From NCBI GenBank assembly GCA_038258425.1, contig JBBSPV010000013.1, positions 1-64,000 on the forward strand: 64,000 bases of DNA, given 5' to 3'. This document shows positions 8,012 to 16,936 of the stretch, in pieces. The translations under genes and the position numbers were made by a program. The notes below the pieces were generated by a model. That model worked only from the letters and a program-made list of their open reading frames with translations, had not been told where the DNA came from and searched no databases. Origin of the DNA: DATLGB01 sp038258425. GTDB lineage: Bacteria; Actinomycetota; Thermoleophilia; Solirubrobacterales; Solirubrobacteraceae. The stretch's first letter is position 1; the number at the start of each line of letters is the position of its first letter.

Positions 8012-8706
8012 GCCCGCCCCACCGCGCCGTCGCGCTGCTGGACCTCACCTCGCTCACCGGCGAGGAGACCGAGGCCGAGATCGCGGAGCTCTGCGCGAAG
8101 GCGCAGACGCCGGCCGGCCCGGTCGCCGCGGTCTGCGTGTACCCGGGCTTCGCCGCCCGGTGCGCCCGCGAGCTGGCGGGCACGCCGATCGCCGTGGCGG
8201 CCGTCGCGAACTTCCCCGCGGGCGAACCGGATCCCGAGCGCGCCCGCCGTGACGCCGCGCAGGCCGTCGAGGCCGGCGCGGGCGAGGTCGACGTCGTCCT
8301 GCCGTGGCGGACGTGGCTGGCGGGCGAGCCCGAGCGCGCGCTGGAGACGGTCCACGCCGCCCGGGAGGCGACCCCCGGCGCACTGAAGGTCATCCTGGAG
8401 AGCGGGAGCCTCGGCGACGCGCGCACGGTCCGCGCCGCCGCCGACGCCGCCCTCGCGGCGGGCGCCGACTTCGTCAAGACCTCGACGGGCAAGCACGGGC
8501 CGGGTGCCTCCCTCGAGGCCGGGCGAGCGATGCTCGAAGCCGTCCGGGACGCCGGGCACGGGGGCTTCAAGGCCTCCGGCGGGGTGCGCGCCCCCGAGGA
8601 CGCCGAGGCCTACCTCGCCCTGGCCGACGAGCTGCTCGGGCCGGACTGGACGACGCCGCGGACGTTCCGGATCGGCGCCTCGAGCCTGCTGGACGCCCTG
8701 CTCTAG
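8008..8706 (+). CDS. deoC: Deoxyribose-phosphate aldolase
   Basis: Class I aldolase: 2-deoxyribose-5-phosphate to acetaldehyde + glyceraldehyde-3-phosphate. 232 aa. The Schiff-base lysine lies in DFVKTSTGKHGPGAS, with the upstream KVILESGSL strand and a FKASGGVR lysine-containing strand near the end. ATG overlaps the phosphorylase stop (ATGA) and its own TAG shares a base with the adenosine deaminase GTG. A phosphopentomutase is not seen in the window and must be elsewhere. Confidence 0.94.
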   Translation: MSPPHRAVALLDLTSLTGEETEAEIAELCAKAQTPAGPVAAVCVYPGFAARCARELAGTPIAVAAVANFPAGEPDPERARRDAAQAVEAGAGEVDVVLPWRTWLAGEPERALETVHAAREATPGALKVILESGSLGDARTVRAAADAALAAGADFVKTSTGKHGPGASLEAGRAMLEAVRDAGHGGFKASGGVRAPEDAEAYLALADELLGPDWTTPRTFRIGASSLLDALL

Positions 8707-9671
8707 TGCTGCCCAAGGCCGAGCTCCACGTCCACCTGGAGGGCACGGCGACGCCGGCCCTGATGCGCCGCATCGCCCGCCGCAACCGGCTCGACGTGCC
8801 GCCGGGGATCATCGGCGACGATGACCGCTACGCCTGGCGCGACTTCCTGCACTTCCTCGCGCTCTACGACGCGACGGTCGGGCTGCTGCGCACGCCGGAG
8901 GACTATCGCGACATCACCTACGACTACCTCGCGCGCTGCGCCGAGGAGGGGGTGGTCTACGTCGAGCTGACCGCCTCGCCCGACCACGCCGCCGCCGCCG
9001 GCCTGAGCGACGCCGAGCACGTCTTCGCGCTCGCCCGCGGCATCGACGACGCCCGCCGGGACACGGGGATCGAGGCGCGGGTGATCATGACCGCCGTGCG
9101 ACAGTACGGCGCGGAGCGCGCCGAGGTCGTCGCACAGCGCACCGTGGCGACGCCGCATCCCTACGTGGTCGGCTTCGGCCTCGCCGGCGACGAGGCCGGC
9201 CACCCGCCCGCGCCGTTCGCGCGCGCCTTCGCCGTCGCCCACGAGGCCGGGCTCGGCTGCACCGCGCACGCCGGGGAGTGGGCCGGCCCGGAGAGCGTCC
9301 GCGCCGCCCTCGCGCTGCCCGGCGTCATGCGGATCGGCCACGGCGTGCGGGCCGCGGAGGATCCCGGCCTCGTGGGCGAGCTCGCCGACCGTGGGACGGT
9401 GCTCGAGGTGTGTCCGACCTCGAACCTCGTGCTCGGCGTCTACGCCGACTGGACCGAGCACCCGCTGCGGCGCCTGCGCGACGCGGGCGTCGCGGTCACG
9501 CTCGGCTCGGACGACCCGCCCTACTGGGGGACGACGATCGGGCGCGAGCACGAGGTGGCCGCTCGCCACTTCGGCTTCACGGACGCCGAGCTGCTGGAGG
9601 TCACCCGGACCGCCCTGGACGCATCGTTCGCAGAAGCCGAGCTCAAGACCGCGCTCCTCGCGGGAATCTGA
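8706..9671 (+). CDS. add: Adenosine deaminase
   Basis: Zinc hydrolase converting (deoxy)adenosine to (deoxy)inosine, feeding the phosphorylase two genes upstream. 321 aa. Metal and catalytic motifs: AELHVHLEGT at the N-terminus, TAHAGEW, RIGHGVR, EVCPTSNL and LGSDDPPYWG. GTG start shares its G with the deoC TAG stop. It is the last gene of the catabolic run; 77 bases with their own promoter-like element precede the importer genes. Related aminodeoxyfutalosine or adenine deaminases are possible, but the nucleoside context favours Add. Confidence 0.9.
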   Translation: MLPKAELHVHLEGTATPALMRRIARRNRLDVPPGIIGDDDRYAWRDFLHFLALYDATVGLLRTPEDYRDITYDYLARCAEEGVVYVELTASPDHAAAAGLSDAEHVFALARGIDDARRDTGIEARVIMTAVRQYGAERAEVVAQRTVATPHPYVVGFGLAGDEAGHPPAPFARAFAVAHEAGLGCTAHAGEWAGPESVRAALALPGVMRIGHGVRAAEDPGLVGELADRGTVLEVCPTSNLVLGVYADWTEHPLRRLRDAGVAVTLGSDDPPYWGTTIGREHEVAARHFGFTDAELLEVTRTALDASFAEAELKTALLAGI

Positions 9672-9697
9672 AGCCTCCGCGGCGCCGGTCCGGCGAC

Positions 9698-9703
9698 TAG
9701 CAT
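9698..9703 (+). promoter_or_regulatory. Probable -10 element of the nucleoside importer operon (TAGCAT)
   Basis: TAGCAT in the gap after add. The resulting leader of about 40 bases ends in a clear AAGGAG (9735-9740), 8 bases before GTG 9749. This differs from the leaderless pattern of most neighbours. Confidence 0.4.
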
Positions 9704-9748
9704 CGCCGCCCTCACCCGGCACCCGGGTCCAGACAAGGAGATGCACAC

Positions 9749-10813
9749 GTGCAGCACCGGACCTCCCCTCGGGGACTGGCCATCCTCGTACTCGCGCTGC
9801 TGGCGCTCACCGTCGGCCTGAGCGCCTGCGGCAGCGACTCGTCCTCGAGCTCGTCCTCGAGCGGGTCGAGCTCGAAGAAGAGCGCCAAGAAGCTCAAGGT
9901 CGCCATGGTGACCGACATCGGCGGCCTCAACGACCGCTCGTTCAACGCGTCGGCCTACCAGGGCCTCAAGGACTCCAAGAGCCAGCTGGGCGCCGACATC
10001 CGGGTGCTCACGTCGAAGTCCAACGCCGACTACGTGCCGAACCTCTCGACGCTCGCCCGCCAGAAGTACGACGTCGTCTTCGCCGTCGGCTTCCTCATGG
10101 CCGAGGCGACGGAGAAGGTCGCGAAGTCCTTCCCGAACACGAAGTTCGCGATCATCGATTCCTCCCAGGCCGCGATGAAGTCCAAGCCGAAGAACGTCGA
10201 GGGCCTGCTCTTCGCCGAGAACCAGGCGGGCTACCTCGCCGGCACGATGGCAGGCCTCTACGTCAAGGCCAAGGGCGGCAAGCAGGTCATCTCCTCCGTC
10301 GGCGGCCAGAAGATCCCGCCCGTCGACGGCTACATCGCCGGCTACCAGGCCGGCGCCAAGAAGGCCAATCCGGCCGTCAAGACGCTCAACGCCTACTCCC
10401 AGGACTTCGTCGATCAGGCGAAGTGCAAGGAGATCGCCCTCAACCAGATCGGCCAGGGCTCGCAGGTCGTCTTCCAGGTCGCCGGCCAGTGCGGCCTCGG
10501 CGCACTCGACGCCGCCAAGGAGAAGTCCGTGCAGGGCATCGGCGTCGACGCCGACCAGGCCTACCTCGGCCCTCAGGTCATGACCTCCGCGCTGAAGCGG
10601 ATCGACCAGGCCGTGCTGCAGACGGTCAAGGCCGCCCAGTCCGGCGATATGCCGGTCGGCAAGGACACGGTCTTCGACCTGAAGTCCGACGGCGTGGGCA
10701 TCGGCAAGACGAACGCCAAGGGGGCGAAGTACACCAAGCAGGTCGACGCGGCCAAGCAGGGCATCATCGACGGCAAGATCGCCGACATCCCGACGGAGGT
10801 CGGCGGCCAGTAG
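9749..10813 (+). CDS. BMP-family ABC transporter substrate-binding lipoprotein (nucleoside-type)
   Basis: Extracytoplasmic receptor of 354 aa. The signal peptide ends in the lipobox LSAC with Cys27, followed by a Ser/Lys linker, then the BMP/PnrA fold: VAMVTDIGGLNDRSFNASAYQGL, DVVFAVGFLMAEAT, FAIIDSSQ, LLFAENQAGYLAGTMAGL, GVDADQAYLG. BMP family members bind purine nucleosides, and the flanking salvage genes support that ligand here. It is followed by one ATPase and two permeases in the usual order of such importers. Ligand specificity is inferred from family and neighbourhood. Confidence 0.92.
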   Translation: MQHRTSPRGLAILVLALLALTVGLSACGSDSSSSSSSSGSSSKKSAKKLKVAMVTDIGGLNDRSFNASAYQGLKDSKSQLGADIRVLTSKSNADYVPNLSTLARQKYDVVFAVGFLMAEATEKVAKSFPNTKFAIIDSSQAAMKSKPKNVEGLLFAENQAGYLAGTMAGLYVKAKGGKQVISSVGGQKIPPVDGYIAGYQAGAKKANPAVKTLNAYSQDFVDQAKCKEIALNQIGQGSQVVFQVAGQCGLGALDAAKEKSVQGIGVDADQAYLGPQVMTSALKRIDQAVLQTVKAAQSGDMPVGKDTVFDLKSDGVGIGKTNAKGAKYTKQVDAAKQGIIDGKIADIPTEVGGQ

Positions 10814-10828
10814 GACCTGGATGATCTA

Positions 10829-12376
10829 GTGGCCGACGTGCCGGCCCTCGAGCTGCGGGGCGTCACCAAGCGCTTCGGCTCGCTCGTGGCCAACGACGGC
10901 GTGGACCTCGACCTGCGCGCAGGCGAGGTCCACGCCCTGCTGGGCGAGAACGGGGCCGGCAAGTCGACGCTCATGAACGTCCTCTACGGGCTCCACCAGC
11001 CCGACGAGGGCGAGGTGCTCGTGCGGGGCGAGCCGGTACGGATCGACTCCCCGCGACGGGCGATCGAGCTCGGGATCGGCATGGTGCACCAGCACTTCAT
11101 GCTCATCCCGGTCATGACGGTGGCCGAGAACATCGTCCTGGCCGACGAGCCGACCCGCGGAGCGCTGCTCGACCGGGCCGCCGCCCGCGAGCGGGTCCGC
11201 GAGCTCTCCGACCGCTACGGGCTGGCCGTCGATCCCGACGCCGTGGTGGAGGACGTCACCGTCGGTCAGCAGCAGCGGGTCGAGATACTCCGGGCCCTGT
11301 ACCGGGGAGCCGAGGTGCTCGTGCTCGACGAGCCGACCGCCGTGCTGACCGCCCAGGAGACGGCCGAGCTCTTCGCGGTCCTGCGCGAGCTCAAGCGCCG
11401 CGGCGCCGCCGTCGTGTTCATCTCCCACAAGCTCGGCGAGGTGCTCGAGGTCGCGGACCGGATCACCGTGCTGCAGCGGGGCCGCAAGGTCGCGACGCTC
11501 GACGCCGCAGACGCGACGGAGCCCGAGCTCGCGCGGCTGATGGTCGGCCGCGAGGTGCTCTTCCGGCTCGACAAGGCCGCGGCCCGGCCGGGCGAGGCGC
11601 TGCTCGAGCTCGACGACGTCCACGCGTCCGACGACCGCGGGCTGCCGGCGCTCGACGGCCTCTCCCTCACCGTCCGGGCGGGCGAGATCGTCGGGATCGC
11701 CGGCGTGGACGGCAACGGCCAGTCCGAGCTCGTCGAGTGCGTCACCGGCCTGCGCGCGCCGACGGCGGGCGCCATCCGGGTCGGGGGCACCGACGTCGCC
11801 GGGCGCGGTGTGCGCGAATGTCTGGCGGCGGGGGTCGGCCACATCCCCGAGGACCGCCACCGGCGCGGCCTCGTGCTGCCCTTCGACCTCGCGGAGAACC
11901 TCGCCCTGCGCGAGTACCGGCGGCCGCCGCTGGCGCGCCACGGGCTGCTGAGTCCCAAGCGGCTGCGCGCCCTCGCCCGGCCCCGCCTGGAGACCTACGA
12001 CGTACGCGGCGGCGACGTCGACACCCCGGCCGCGTCGCTGTCGGGTGGCAACCAGCAGAAGGTCGTCATCGCACGCGAGCTCGAGCAGGATCCGCGGGTG
12101 CTGGTCGCCGCCCAGCCGACCCGCGGGCTCGACGTCGGCGCGATCGAGTTCGTCCACCGGCGCCTGCTCGAGCAGCGCGCCGAGGACCGGGCGGTGCTGC
12201 TCGTCTCGCTCGAGCTCGAGGAGCTGCGCAGCGTCGCCGACCGGCTGCTCGTCATCTCGGACGGCCGGATCGTCGCCGAGTTCGGACCCGACGCCTCCGA
12301 CGAGGAGCTCGGCCTCGCCATGACGAGCGGCGCGGGCGCTGCCCCCCGACATGGCGAGCGAAGCGAGCCGGAGTGA
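10829..12376 (+). CDS. Nucleoside ABC importer, duplicated ATP-binding protein
   Basis: 515-aa protein with two ABC cassettes, as in ribose/nucleoside importers. Cassette 1: Walker A GENGAGKST (residues 39-47), degenerate signature TVGQQQRVEIL, Walker B VLVLDEPTAVLT. Cassette 2: degenerate Walker A (GVDGNGQSEL), intact LSGGNQQK, and the altered VLVAAQPTRGLDVGA. This asymmetric pattern is typical of the sugar/nucleoside ATPase class, with one catalytically competent composite site. GTG start 15 bases after the lipoprotein stop. Confidence 0.93.
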   Translation: MADVPALELRGVTKRFGSLVANDGVDLDLRAGEVHALLGENGAGKSTLMNVLYGLHQPDEGEVLVRGEPVRIDSPRRAIELGIGMVHQHFMLIPVMTVAENIVLADEPTRGALLDRAAARERVRELSDRYGLAVDPDAVVEDVTVGQQQRVEILRALYRGAEVLVLDEPTAVLTAQETAELFAVLRELKRRGAAVVFISHKLGEVLEVADRITVLQRGRKVATLDAADATEPELARLMVGREVLFRLDKAAARPGEALLELDDVHASDDRGLPALDGLSLTVRAGEIVGIAGVDGNGQSELVECVTGLRAPTAGAIRVGGTDVAGRGVRECLAAGVGHIPEDRHRRGLVLPFDLAENLALREYRRPPLARHGLLSPKRLRALARPRLETYDVRGGDVDTPAASLSGGNQQKVVIARELEQDPRVLVAAQPTRGLDVGAIEFVHRRLLEQRAEDRAVLLVSLELEELRSVADRLLVISDGRIVAEFGPDASDEELGLAMTSGAGAAPRHGERSEPE

Positions 12377-13569
12377 GCCTTCCGCCAGAGGTGCCGCCCG
12401 CGGAGGTCGGCGCCACGACCTCCGCCGCGCGCCTGAGCGGCTTCATGCGTGGCGGCCTCGCCGTGCCGCTGCTCACCGCGCTCCTGGCCTTCGTGGCGGG
12501 CGGCCTCGTCGTCCTCGCCACGGGCCGCAACCCGCTGTCGACCTACAAGGCGATCTTCGATGGGTCCGGCCTCAACTGGCTGTTCCCGTGGATCTCCTCA
12601 GACGACCGGACGCTCGCGGCGCTGAACCTCCAGCAGACGCTGATCATCACCGTCCCGCTCATCCTCGTCGGCCTCGCCGTGGCCATCGCCTTCCGGGGCG
12701 GGCTGTTCAACATCGGCGGCCAGGGCCAGTACACGATGGGGACGATCGCCGCGGTGTTCGTCGGCACCCGCCTGCCCGGCGCGCCCGGCCTCGTCCACGT
12801 GCTGCTCGCCGTGCTCGCGGCCATGGCCGCCGGCGGGCTGTGGGCGGCCATCGCCGGGTGGCTGCGGGCCTCGACGGGCGCCAACGAGGTGATCTCGACG
12901 ATCATGCTCAACTACGTCGCGCTCTGGCTCGGCGTCTACCTGTTCGGCCTCGACGGGCCGCTGCAGAACACGACGCAGCCGTCCGTACCCGTGTCGGCCG
13001 ACATCGCCTCCAGCGCCCGGCTGCCGGTCTTCTGGGGCGACCCCGAGCTCCAGGGCCTGCACGTCGGGATCTTCATCGCCCTCGCCGGGGCCGCGCTGGC
13101 CTGGGTCCTGCTCAACCGCTCCGTCGCCGGCTATCAGATCCGGGCCGTCGGCTTCAACCCCGACGCGGCGGAGTACGGCGGCATCTCCGCCGGCCGCCAG
13201 CAGGTCAAGGCGATGGCCATCTGCGGCCTGCTCGCCGGGCTGGCCGGGGCGCTGGACATCCTCGGCTGGCAGTTCCGCCTCGCCACCAACGACATCCAGA
13301 CGTCCCAGATCGGCTTCCTCGGCATCGCGGTCGCGCTGCTCGGCCGCAACACGGCCGTGGGGACGGTCTTCGCGGCCCTGCTCTTCGGCGCACTCGTCAA
13401 CGGGACCTCGGTGCGCAACCTCGACCCGGCCGTCTTCCCTCCCGCGCTCGCCGGGAACCTCACGCTCATCATCCAGGGCCTGATCGTCCTGCTCGTCTCC
13501 GCCCCGGTGATCGCCACGCGGCTGCTCGGCTGGCGCGGCCGGCTCGCGCGCGGAGGCGGGTCCCCGTGA
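12373..13569 (+). CDS. Nucleoside ABC importer permease 1
   Basis: 398-aa integral membrane protein of the BPD_transp_2 (ribose/branched-chain type) family with about nine hydrophobic segments. Family marks: GLFNIGGQGQYTMG, STGANEVISTIMLNYVA and RAVGFNPDAAEYGGIS, close to the coupling region that contacts the ATPase. GTG start overlaps the ATPase stop (GTGA), and its own stop overlaps the next permease in the same way, indicating one coupled operon. Confidence 0.92.
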   Translation: MSLPPEVPPAEVGATTSAARLSGFMRGGLAVPLLTALLAFVAGGLVVLATGRNPLSTYKAIFDGSGLNWLFPWISSDDRTLAALNLQQTLIITVPLILVGLAVAIAFRGGLFNIGGQGQYTMGTIAAVFVGTRLPGAPGLVHVLLAVLAAMAAGGLWAAIAGWLRASTGANEVISTIMLNYVALWLGVYLFGLDGPLQNTTQPSVPVSADIASSARLPVFWGDPELQGLHVGIFIALAGAALAWVLLNRSVAGYQIRAVGFNPDAAEYGGISAGRQQVKAMAICGLLAGLAGALDILGWQFRLATNDIQTSQIGFLGIAVALLGRNTAVGTVFAALLFGALVNGTSVRNLDPAVFPPALAGNLTLIIQGLIVLLVSAPVIATRLLGWRGRLARGGGSP

Positions 13570-14726
13570 GCGCGCGCCGCGGCCTCTACGTCGCCTTCGC
13601 GCTCGCCGCTGTCGCGGTCTACCTGACGCTGCCCCCGCTCGGCCTGCGCACCCCGATCCCGTCCCTGCTGCTCGCCGTGGCCGCCCTGGGCGCCGCCGGC
13701 GCCGCCCTGCGCGCCGGCGAGCGGCGGCTGGGCCGGGCCGCCATCGTGACCGCCATCGTGGCCGGGGCCCTGGCCGTCGTCTTCGCGGGTGCCGACGAGG
13801 CCAAGCTCGCAGACGTCTTCGCCTGGTCCGCGCTCGCCGCGGCCATGCTGCGCTACGCGACCCCGCTGATCTTCGCGGCGATGGGCGGCGTCGTCTCCGA
13901 GCGCGCGGGCGTCGTGAACATCGGCCTGGAGGGGATGCTGCTCGTCGGGGCCTTCTTCGGCGCCTGGGGCGCCGACGTCGCGGGCGGCTGGCTGCCCGGC
14001 CTGCTCATCGCCATGGTCGCGGGCGGGCTCTTCGGCCTTCTGCACGCGACGTTCGCCGTCTCCCTGCGGGCGGACCAGATCGTCTCGGGCACGGCGATCA
14101 ACTTCCTCGCCCTCGGGGCCACGGGCTACCTGTTCGTCAAGCTCTACGGCGAACAGGGCACACCGGACGACCTGGCGCAGGTCCCCGACGTGCAGCTGCC
14201 GATCGGGGCCATCCCGTTCTTCGGGGACGCGCTCAAGCAGCTCAACCTCCTCGTCTGGGTCGCCCTGATCGTCGTCGCGATCGCGTCCGTGTATCTGTTC
14301 CGCACCCCGGCCGGGCTGCGCCACCGCGCCGTCGGCGAGAACCCGCTGGCGGCCGACACGGCCGGCATCTCCGTCGCGCGCACGCGCTATCTCGCGGTGA
14401 CCGGCTCGGGCGTGCTCGCGGCGCTCGGCGGCGCGTTCCTCTCCATCGGCTTCGTGCACTCCTTCAGCGAGAACATGAGCGCCGGGCGCGGCTTCATCGC
14501 CCTGGCGGCGGTGATCTTCGGCCGCTGGAAGCCGGGCGGCGCGCTCGCCGCGGCCCTGCTGTTCGGCTTCTCCAGCGCGCTGGCCCAGCGGCTGCCGGCC
14601 TTCTCGCCCTCGACCGCGACGCTCTTTCAGGCGCTGCCGTACCTGCTGACCCTCGTCGCGGTGGCCGGCCTGGTCGGCCGCTCGCGCCCGCCCGCGGCCG
14701 ACGGCGTGCCGTACGAGCGGTACTGA
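13566..14726 (+). CDS. Nucleoside ABC importer permease 2
   Basis: 386-aa permease partner of the same family with an N-terminal helix pair, then GGVVSERAGVVNIGLEGMLLVGAFFGAW, ADQIVSGTAINFLALG and RAVGENPLAADTAGIS. Permease 1 and 2 form the heterodimeric channel. GTG start overlaps the permease 1 stop. It ends 22 bases before the orphan at 14749, which has its own -10-like element. Confidence 0.92.
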   Translation: MSARRGLYVAFALAAVAVYLTLPPLGLRTPIPSLLLAVAALGAAGAALRAGERRLGRAAIVTAIVAGALAVVFAGADEAKLADVFAWSALAAAMLRYATPLIFAAMGGVVSERAGVVNIGLEGMLLVGAFFGAWGADVAGGWLPGLLIAMVAGGLFGLLHATFAVSLRADQIVSGTAINFLALGATGYLFVKLYGEQGTPDDLAQVPDVQLPIGAIPFFGDALKQLNLLVWVALIVVAIASVYLFRTPAGLRHRAVGENPLAADTAGISVARTRYLAVTGSGVLAALGGAFLSIGFVHSFSENMSAGRGFIALAAVIFGRWKPGGALAAALLFGFSSALAQRLPAFSPSTATLFQALPYLLTLVAVAGLVGRSRPPAADGVPYERY

Positions 14727-14736
14727 GGACGGCTTG

Positions 14737-14742
14737 TAGGGT
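14737..14742 (+). promoter_or_regulatory. Probable -10 element of the 571-aa orphan (TAGGGT)
   Basis: TAGGGT ends 6 bases before ATG 14749, consistent with a leaderless transcript separate from the importer operon. Confidence 0.4.
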
Positions 14743-14748
14743 CCGGCC

Positions 14749-16464
14749 ATGCCCGGCGTACGCGTCCCGACCGTCCCCTCGGGGAGCTCCCTGCGCCAGG
14801 CGGCCGGTCTGTCCTCGGACGAGGTCGAGCTCTACCACCGGACGTACACGACGCTGCTGCGCTCCTCGGGTGAGACGCTGCTGCGGGTCCTCGAGTCCGC
14901 GCACCGGACAATGGGTCCGAGCATGCACCCGCTGGCGGCCTCGGAGGACCTCGACCTCGGTGCCTTCATCTACGCCACGCGCCGCCTGCCCGACGCGATC
15001 TGGCGCGCGCGGCTCGTGGTCATGGGGCAGGAGCGGGCGCAGTTCGTGCGCGCGGGCTTTCATGGCATCGACGACTGGGTGCCGCTGGAGGCGCCCGCGC
15101 GGCGCCGCCACTGGTACGACGCGGGGGAGGGCCGCCTCGCGATGCTCCTCGCCTCCCAGTCCGATCTCGACGACGTCGTCCCGACGCTCGTCGCCTACCA
15201 GATCGAGTGGAACAAGCTGCGCGCCCGCCTGCGCGCCGTCGGCCCCGTTCCGGCATCGGCGCCCGAGGCGTCGGACGCGCTCGGCGGCTCCGTGGCGGAC
15301 TGGGAGCGCCTGGACGAGGCCTGGGGCGGCGAGACGTCGGCGCGCCTGGAGGAGGTCGCCGACCGGCGCCTGAACCTCCGCATCCAGCTGCTCGGCGGCT
15401 CCGAGGTCGGCTACGCGCGGCTGACGCGCCGCTGGTGGCTGCCCATCCAGGCCGAGCTCGGCGACGACGACCGCGAGGCCGACCGCCCGACGTACTTCGT
15501 CTCCTCCAACCCGCACTCCCTCGTCAACCTCGTCACGAGCTGGGCCCGGTCCCACGAGGCGGCGATCACGGACTGGGTGCGCCGGTCGGGCCCGTTGGAG
15601 CTGCGCGACGAGCTCGACCGCTTCGAGACGGCCCGCACGCACGGGTCGTGGGCGAACTTCCTCTACTACGCGGCGCGCGGCTGGTTCTCGGTGACCGAGG
15701 ACGAGCAGGGCGAGGTCCGCCGCGCCGCCGAGCACGCCGTCGGCGTCCGCCACCTCTCCAGCCGCAGCGCGCTGCGCGTCTCGGCCCAGGTCATCGACCT
15801 GGCCCGGCTGGACCCCGACGGGATGGACCCCAGGCTCGGCGCACTGGACCGCGAGCGGCTCGCGGCCTCCGAGGCGCGGATCGTCAACATCGAGTACCCG
15901 CTCGGCCTCGCCGCCTACAACATCCTGCGGGAGGTGGCGATCTCCGTCAGCGGCCTGCGCGGCGTCTACGTGCTCGGCAAGGCGGCGACGCTGAACGCCG
16001 ACGTGGGCGACGTGATGATCTCCAGCGTCGTGCACGACGAGCACTCGGGCAACACCTTCTGGCTCGACAACGCGTTCACCGTGGCCGACATCCAGCCCGA
16101 CCTCGTGTTCGGCTCGGGCCTGGACAACCAGCGGGCGGTGACCGTGAAGTCGACCTTCCTGCAGAACCGCTCCTACCTCGACTTCTACTACCAGGAGGCG
16201 TTCACGGTCGTCGAGATGGAAGCCGGCCCGTTCGCCAACGCGGTCTACGAGATCGCCGAGGCCGACCGCCATCCGGCCGGCGAGTCGGTGAACTTCTCCA
16301 AGCTCCCGATCGACTTCGGGATGGTCCACTACGCCTCGGACACGCCGTACACGCAGGCGCGCACGCTCGGCGCGCGAGGGCTGGACTACTACGGCATGGA
16401 CTCGACGTACGCCTCCTCGCTGGCCATCCTGCGCCGGATCCTCGGCCTCGAGGGCGTCCTCTAG
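14749..16464 (+). CDS. Orphan protein with nucleoside-phosphorylase-like C-terminal region
   Basis: 571-aa soluble protein that I do not recognise as a named family. The first ~370 residues are alpha-helical and Trp/Arg-rich without known motifs. The last ~180 residues look like a nucleoside phosphorylase/hydrolase core: VYVLGKAATLNADVGDVMI, an FGSGLDNQRAVTVKS strand-turn, and EAFTVVEMEAGPFANAVYE (VEMEAG near residue 488), matching the VEMEA motif that contacts the ribose in UP/PNP enzymes. It sits directly behind the nucleoside importer, which favours nucleoside or base chemistry. Whether it is catalytic is unknown. Confidence 0.6.
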   Translation: MPGVRVPTVPSGSSLRQAAGLSSDEVELYHRTYTTLLRSSGETLLRVLESAHRTMGPSMHPLAASEDLDLGAFIYATRRLPDAIWRARLVVMGQERAQFVRAGFHGIDDWVPLEAPARRRHWYDAGEGRLAMLLASQSDLDDVVPTLVAYQIEWNKLRARLRAVGPVPASAPEASDALGGSVADWERLDEAWGGETSARLEEVADRRLNLRIQLLGGSEVGYARLTRRWWLPIQAELGDDDREADRPTYFVSSNPHSLVNLVTSWARSHEAAITDWVRRSGPLELRDELDRFETARTHGSWANFLYYAARGWFSVTEDEQGEVRRAAEHAVGVRHLSSRSALRVSAQVIDLARLDPDGMDPRLGALDRERLAASEARIVNIEYPLGLAAYNILREVAISVSGLRGVYVLGKAATLNADVGDVMISSVVHDEHSGNTFWLDNAFTVADIQPDLVFGSGLDNQRAVTVKSTFLQNRSYLDFYYQEAFTVVEMEAGPFANAVYEIAEADRHPAGESVNFSKLPIDFGMVHYASDTPYTQARTLGARGLDYYGMDSTYASSLAILRRILGLEGVL

Positions 16465-16489
16465 GCGCAGTCCAGGGCCACCGGAGCCC

Positions 16490-16495
16490 TACCAT
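16490..16495 (+). promoter_or_regulatory. Probable -10 element of nfeD (TACCAT)
   Basis: TACCAT ends 8 bases before ATG 16504; a GAGAGG in the gap could also serve as a ribosome binding site. Confidence 0.35.
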
Positions 16496-16503
16496 GAGAG
16501 GTC

Positions 16504-16926
16504 ATGGAGCCCTGGCTGATCTGGTTGATCGTGGCGGTGCTCCTCGGCGTGGGGGAGGTCCTCTCCCTGTCGCTGTACCTCGCCCCGTTCGCCGTCGGTG
16601 CGCTGGCGGCGATGATCGTCAGCCTCGTCGGCCTCGGCGACGCGCTCTCGCTGGCCGTGGCCCTCGTGATCTCCGTCTCCACGCTGACGCTGCTGCGCCC
16701 CATCGCCCGCAGCCACCTGAAGACCCCGGGGCGGATCCGCACGGGCGCCGCCCGGCTCGTCGGCCGCGAGGCGCTCGTGCTCGAGCGCACCACGCAGGAC
16801 GAGGGCGCCGTCAAGCTCGAGGGCGAGACGTGGAGCGCCCGGTCCTACGACGGCCATCCGCTCGAGGCGGGCGCGCGCGTGCAGGTGATGGAGATTCGGG
16901 GCGCTACCGCCCTTGTGAGCGAATGA
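16504..16926 (+). CDS. NfeD-like membrane protein
   Basis: 140 aa with two or three transmembrane segments in residues 1-65 and a C-terminal OB-fold beta domain (about 80-140: ARLVGREALVLERT, GAVKLEGETWSAR, GARVQVMEIRGATALV). NfeD proteins work next to SPFH/band-7 proteins in membrane microdomain organisation. The next gene, 10 bases downstream, is exactly such an SPFH protein, so the two form the conserved pair. Confidence 0.88.
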   Translation: MEPWLIWLIVAVLLGVGEVLSLSLYLAPFAVGALAAMIVSLVGLGDALSLAVALVISVSTLTLLRPIARSHLKTPGRIRTGAARLVGREALVLERTTQDEGAVKLEGETWSARSYDGHPLEAGARVQVMEIRGATALVSE

Positions 16927-16936
16927 GGAGTTCCCA

